Shown here one piece after another: positions 56,382-59,103 of a stretch of DNA of 59,103 nucleotides. The translations under genes were made by a program, and so were the position numbers. Location: assembly GCA_021819245.1 (NCBI GenBank), contig JAKARI010000015.1, positions 1 to 59,103 on the forward strand. The letters are read 5' to 3'. Numbering within the stretch: position 1 is the stretch's first letter; the number at the start of each line of letters is the position of its first letter. Under the pieces are notes generated by a model. That model was not told the origin of the DNA. It made no database searches and saw only the letters and a program-made list of their open reading frames with translations. This DNA comes from Pseudomonadota bacterium. Its GTDB lineage: Bacteria > Pseudomonadota > Gammaproteobacteria > Acidiferrobacterales > Acidiferrobacteraceae.

Positions 56382-57647
56382 CTAGACCTTGAATTCCCCG
56401 CCCAATTTTTTCTTGACCGGCACATTCTTCAACCGTACGTACTGCGGCAGGCCGTTTTTGTAGGGCGGGTAGTCCTCCCCTTGAATCAGGGGCTCGAGGT
56501 AGGTGCGGCATTTGCGGGTGATGCCAAAGCCGTCCTCGGTAATATAGTCCTCCGGCATCTTCTTCTCGACGTTGGCGACATCCGCCAGATTGGCCACCCC
56601 CAGCTCCCACTTGTAGGGGCGATTGGCCTTGCGCACGATGATGGGCATGACCGCGTTATGTCCCTTGACGGCGAGCTCCACGGCGCGCCTGCCCAGCGCA
56701 TAGGCCTGTTCAACATCCGTCTTGGAGGCGATATGGCGGGCGGCGCGCTGGAGATAGTCGGCGACGGCCCAATGGTACTTGTAGCCGAGCTTGTCCTTGA
56801 TGAGCTGCGCGATCACGGGCGCCACACCCCCCAGCTGCGCGTGGCCAAAGGCATCTTTCAGGCCGCTCTCGGCCAGAAACCGCCCATCCTTGCCCTTCAC
56901 CCCCTCGGACACCACGATAGCGCAGTACCCATAGGCCTTGACGGCCGTGTCGACGCGCGCAAGGAACGCGGTCTCGTCGAACACGCGCTCGGGGAACAGA
57001 ATGACATGCGGGGCGTCTCCCGCCTTCTCGGCGGCGAGCCCCCCGGCGGCCGCGATCCATCCGGCATGCCGCCCCATGACCTCCATCACGAAGATCTTGG
57101 TCGAGGTCTTGGCCATGCTCGCCACGTCAAATCCGGCCTCGCGGATCGCCACCGCCACATACTTGGCGACCGAGCCGAATCCTGGCGAACAATCCGTAAA
57201 CGGCAGGTCGTTATCGACGGTCTTTGGCACCCCCACGCACACGATCGGGTAGCCCAGACGCTCGCCGATCTGAGACACCTTATGCGCGGTATCCTGGGAA
57301 TCGCCGCCGCCGTTATAGAAAAAGTACCCAATGTCATGGGCGCGGAAGACCTCGATCAGCCGCTCATATTGGGCCTTGTTCTCCTCCAGGCCCTTGAGCT
57401 TGTAGCGGCATGAGCCGAAGGCCCCGGCGGGGGTGTGGCGCAAGGCGCGTATGGCCTCCGCCGACTCCTTGCTGGTATCGATCAGATCCTCGGTCAGGGC
57501 CCCTATGATCCCGTTGCGGCCCGCATAGACCTTGCCGATCTTCGTCTTATACCGGCGGGCCGTCTCTATGACCCCGCAGGCGGAGGCGTTGATGACGGCG
57601 GTCACGCCGCCTGACTGGGCATAAAACGCGTTCTTGGGCTTTGCCAT
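56382..57647 (-). CDS. pfp: Pyrophosphate-dependent 6-phosphofructokinase
   Basis: A 421-residue enzyme that reversibly phosphorylates fructose-6-phosphate with PPi. YNGGGDSQDTAHKVSQ is the phosphoryl-donor loop, and GVPKTVDNDLP carries the Lys that marks the PPi-dependent type instead of the Gly of ATP enzymes. MGRHAGWIAAAGGL is the sugar-phosphate site. It heads a pfp-71 residue protein-hppA operon, an arrangement reported in methanotrophs and related bacteria. Confidence 0.94.
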   Translation of the reverse strand: MAKPKNAFYAQSGGVTAVINASACGVIETARRYKTKIGKVYAGRNGIIGALTEDLIDTSKESAEAIRALRHTPAGAFGSCRYKLKGLEENKAQYERLIEVFRAHDIGYFFYNGGGDSQDTAHKVSQIGERLGYPIVCVGVPKTVDNDLPFTDCSPGFGSVAKYVAVAIREAGFDVASMAKTSTKIFVMEVMGRHAGWIAAAGGLAAEKAGDAPHVILFPERVFDETAFLARVDTAVKAYGYCAIVVSEGVKGKDGRFLAESGLKDAFGHAQLGGVAPVIAQLIKDKLGYKYHWAVADYLQRAARHIASKTDVEQAYALGRRAVELAVKGHNAVMPIIVRKANRPYKWELGVANLADVANVEKKMPEDYITEDGFGITRKCRTYLEPLIQGEDYPPYKNGLPQYVRLKNVPVKKKLGGEFKV

Positions 57648-57692
57648 GACTCTTTTTTGCGCTCCTCGGACTTAAAATACGTTTAAGGATAA

Positions 57693-58061
57693 TCAGCTTC
57701 CCTTCGTGGTCCCGGGCGACCCGGAAAGCCCCCGGCGGCCTTCATGATCTGCCTGCAACTGGAGGAGGTGGGTGACGCACTCCCCAATATCATCATAGGC
57801 GTCCCGCCCGGTCCCGTATTGTTCGTTGGGACCGTAAAAAAACTGGCACCGGTAACGGCCCTCGCCGATCTTGAAAACGACGAAATTGGCGCCGCGCTCG
57901 GACCAGAAGATCGTGGGACATGCGGTCAACACGGTCGACTCCGGATCGAGCCGCAGCTCGCTATCGGCAAGCTCCAGGGCCACGGCCTTGCCATAGCGCT
58001 CTGTCAATGCGCAGCGCGTCACCCAGAGTTCGGTATCGTTAAAATCCGGTATTCCCGACAT
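57693..58061 (-). CDS. Hypothetical protein upstream of pfp
   Basis: A 122-residue cytoplasmic protein I do not recognise. It mixes beta-rich stretches (WVTRCALTERYG, VVFKIGEGRYRCQFFYGPN) with a helical C-terminus rich in Leu and His. No signal peptide, membrane helix or catalytic motif is clear. It is on the same strand as pfp, 45 bases upstream, and divergent from adk; the spacer 58062-58299 should hold both promoters. Confidence 0.7.
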   Translation of the reverse strand: MSGIPDFNDTELWVTRCALTERYGKAVALELADSELRLDPESTVLTACPTIFWSERGANFVVFKIGEGRYRCQFFYGPNEQYGTGRDAYDDIGECVTHLLQLQADHEGRRGLSGSPGTTKGS

Positions 58062-58299
58062 CGAGAACCCCTTCTTAAAGGCGCGGCCTGGGCCGACAAG
58101 CCCCGCAAAATGCCGTTAGCGTAGCGCAAAACCGCCCGTAATACAGGGTGCGTCGCATATTTTTTTACCCCATGTTCCCCTTCTAAAAACATTGACGGCA
58201 AGGGATGCAGCAGGTAGCTTACGATATGGGACGGCCCTGCTCAGGGGAAACATATAAAGTACCTCCACTAGGTCAATTCAAAACCAAAGCGAGACAACC

Positions 58300-59103
58300 A
58301 TGCGAATCGTGCTATTGGGAGCGCCGGGCTCCGGAAAAGGAACACAATCGAAACTGCTGGTCGAAAAGTACAAAATCCCCCAAATCTCTACAGGTGACCT
58401 CCTCCGGGCCGCGGTTGCGGCGGGGACCGAGCTTGGCAAACGGGCCAAGGCGGCCATGGATAACGGTCAGCTCGTAAGCGACGAGATCGTTCTTGGGATG
58501 ATTCATGACAGGCTTAGCCAGCCGGATGCGAAAAACGGCTTCATTCTGGATGGCTTCCCCCGCAATAACCCCCAGGCCCAGGCCCTGGACTCCCTGCTCG
58601 CCCGCCTAGGCCAGCCTTTGCAGCTCGCGCTCCTGGTCGACGTCAACACCGACATTCTTTTGAAGCGCCTGACGGGACGGCGGACGTGCGCCCGGTGCGG
58701 CCAAATGTACAATATCTATTTCCAGCCGCCCAAGGTGGCGGGACGCTGCGATAAGTGCGGGGGAGAACTTCAGCAGCGGTCCGACGACAACGAGGAGACG
58801 ATACGCAAGCGCCTCGATATCTACGAGCAGCAGACGGCCCCGCTCATCGCTTATTATAAGAGCCAGAACAAGCTGCGCCGGGTCGTCGGCGAGGGCGATG
58901 TCCAGGAGATCTTCCGGACGGTCGTGACCATCATCGAGGGCCACATCCATCCTCTAGCGACCCTGCGGCCGGCCATGGCCGCCCCGGCGCCCGCCAAACC
59001 GAAGGCCCCATCCGTCAAGCCGCAGGCGGCAAGCCCCGCGCGCGCGGCGGCGGCCCCGCAGGCCGCAGCCGTGGTGAAGAAGAAGGCGGCGCCCAAGAAA
59101 AAG
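58300..59103 (+). CDS. adk: Adenylate kinase with histone-like C-terminal tail (partial)
   Basis: The gene runs off the window. Residues 1-220 are a complete long-form adenylate kinase: GAPGSGKGTQ (P-loop), STGDLLRAA, LDGFPR, and a zinc-type LID with C130, C133, C150 and C153. Beyond residue 222 a tail of at least 46 residues rich in Ala, Pro and Lys follows (AAPAPAKPKAP, ending VVKKKAAPKKK), like a histone H1 or AlgP tail. Normal Adk stops before this. No stop codon is reached. Confidence 0.93.
   Translation, partial: MRIVLLGAPGSGKGTQSKLLVEKYKIPQISTGDLLRAAVAAGTELGKRAKAAMDNGQLVSDEIVLGMIHDRLSQPDAKNGFILDGFPRNNPQAQALDSLLARLGQPLQLALLVDVNTDILLKRLTGRRTCARCGQMYNIYFQPPKVAGRCDKCGGELQQRSDDNEETIRKRLDIYEQQTAPLIAYYKSQNKLRRVVGEGDVQEIFRTVVTIIEGHIHPLATLRPAMAAPAPAKPKAPSVKPQAASPARAAAAPQAAAVVKKKAAPKKK

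Overview
The window looks like a piece of chromosome from a high-GC, Gram-negative, facultatively anaerobic proteobacterium, most likely a gammaproteobacterium. The gene order lptD-surA-pdxA-rsmA divergent from amgK-murU, a K+-independent proton-pumping pyrophosphatase beside a pyrophosphate-dependent phosphofructokinase, TusA sulfur transfer and several small c-type cytochromes would suit a chemolithotroph such as an Acidiferrobacter-like iron/sulfur oxidiser. The genus is only an inference. Genes are tightly packed with many ATGA or GTGA overlaps. I see no rRNA, tRNA, IS element, prophage or CRISPR array.

Layout. Bases 1-900: a hairpin and a TrhA/hemolysin III membrane protein. Bases 920-17,000: an anaerobic-lifestyle region holding hemN, a cytochrome c, a nitronate monooxygenase-like flavoprotein, a DUF2249-hemerythrin fusion, ubiD, the oxygen-independent ubiquinone genes ubiT, ubiU and ubiV, a lipoate-ligase/DUF116 fusion, two radical SAM genes, and a class III ribonucleotide reductase whose glycyl-radical domain is a separate 60-residue protein (nrdD, small subunit, nrdG). 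Near-perfect FNR boxes (TTGAY-N4-ATCAA) sit at 2857, 4626, 6165, 13648 and 21278, the last in front of fnr itself. This ties the region into one oxygen-controlled regulon. A type II toxin-antitoxin pair with a frameshifted toxin lies at 16.9-17.5 kb. A nitric-oxide-response type operon (hemerythrin, DUF2249, two NnrS-type membrane proteins) lies at 17.8-21 kb, and fnr at 21.4-22.1 kb.

Bases 22,257-26,300: glnA with a candidate sigma-54 promoter and an NtrC site, preceded by a cation-efflux gene, tusA and a PP-loop tRNA-thiolation-type gene. Bases 26,364-32,451: plus-strand mtgA, then an overlapping glyQ-glyS-mazG-gmhB-plsC-queH run. Bases 32,430-39,750: envelope genes lptD-surA-pdxA-rsmA on the minus strand, and amgK-murU plus an unknown gene on the plus strand. 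Bases 39,795-40,938: a histone-H1-like protein and about 0.9 kb without a recognisable gene.

Bases 40,939-52,796: ugd, bioB, then a minus-strand 4-amino-4-deoxy-L-arabinose (lipid A modification) operon arnT-arnE/F-arnB-arnC-arnA(formyltransferase)-arnA(decarboxylase)-arnD ending with hrpB. The usually bifunctional ArnA is two genes here. The end of the window holds a cytochrome c, a phosphodiesterase, and a pyrophosphate-energy cluster (hppA, a 71-residue protein, PPi-dependent pfp, an unknown gene). It closes with divergent adk, which carries a histone-like Ala/Pro/Lys tail and runs off the end.

How the genes work together. The FNR regulon would supply haem, ubiquinone and deoxynucleotides without O2. 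The hemerythrin/NnrS genes would handle NO or O2 stress. The arn genes, with Ugd making UDP-glucuronate, would lower surface charge. The PPi genes would save ATP.
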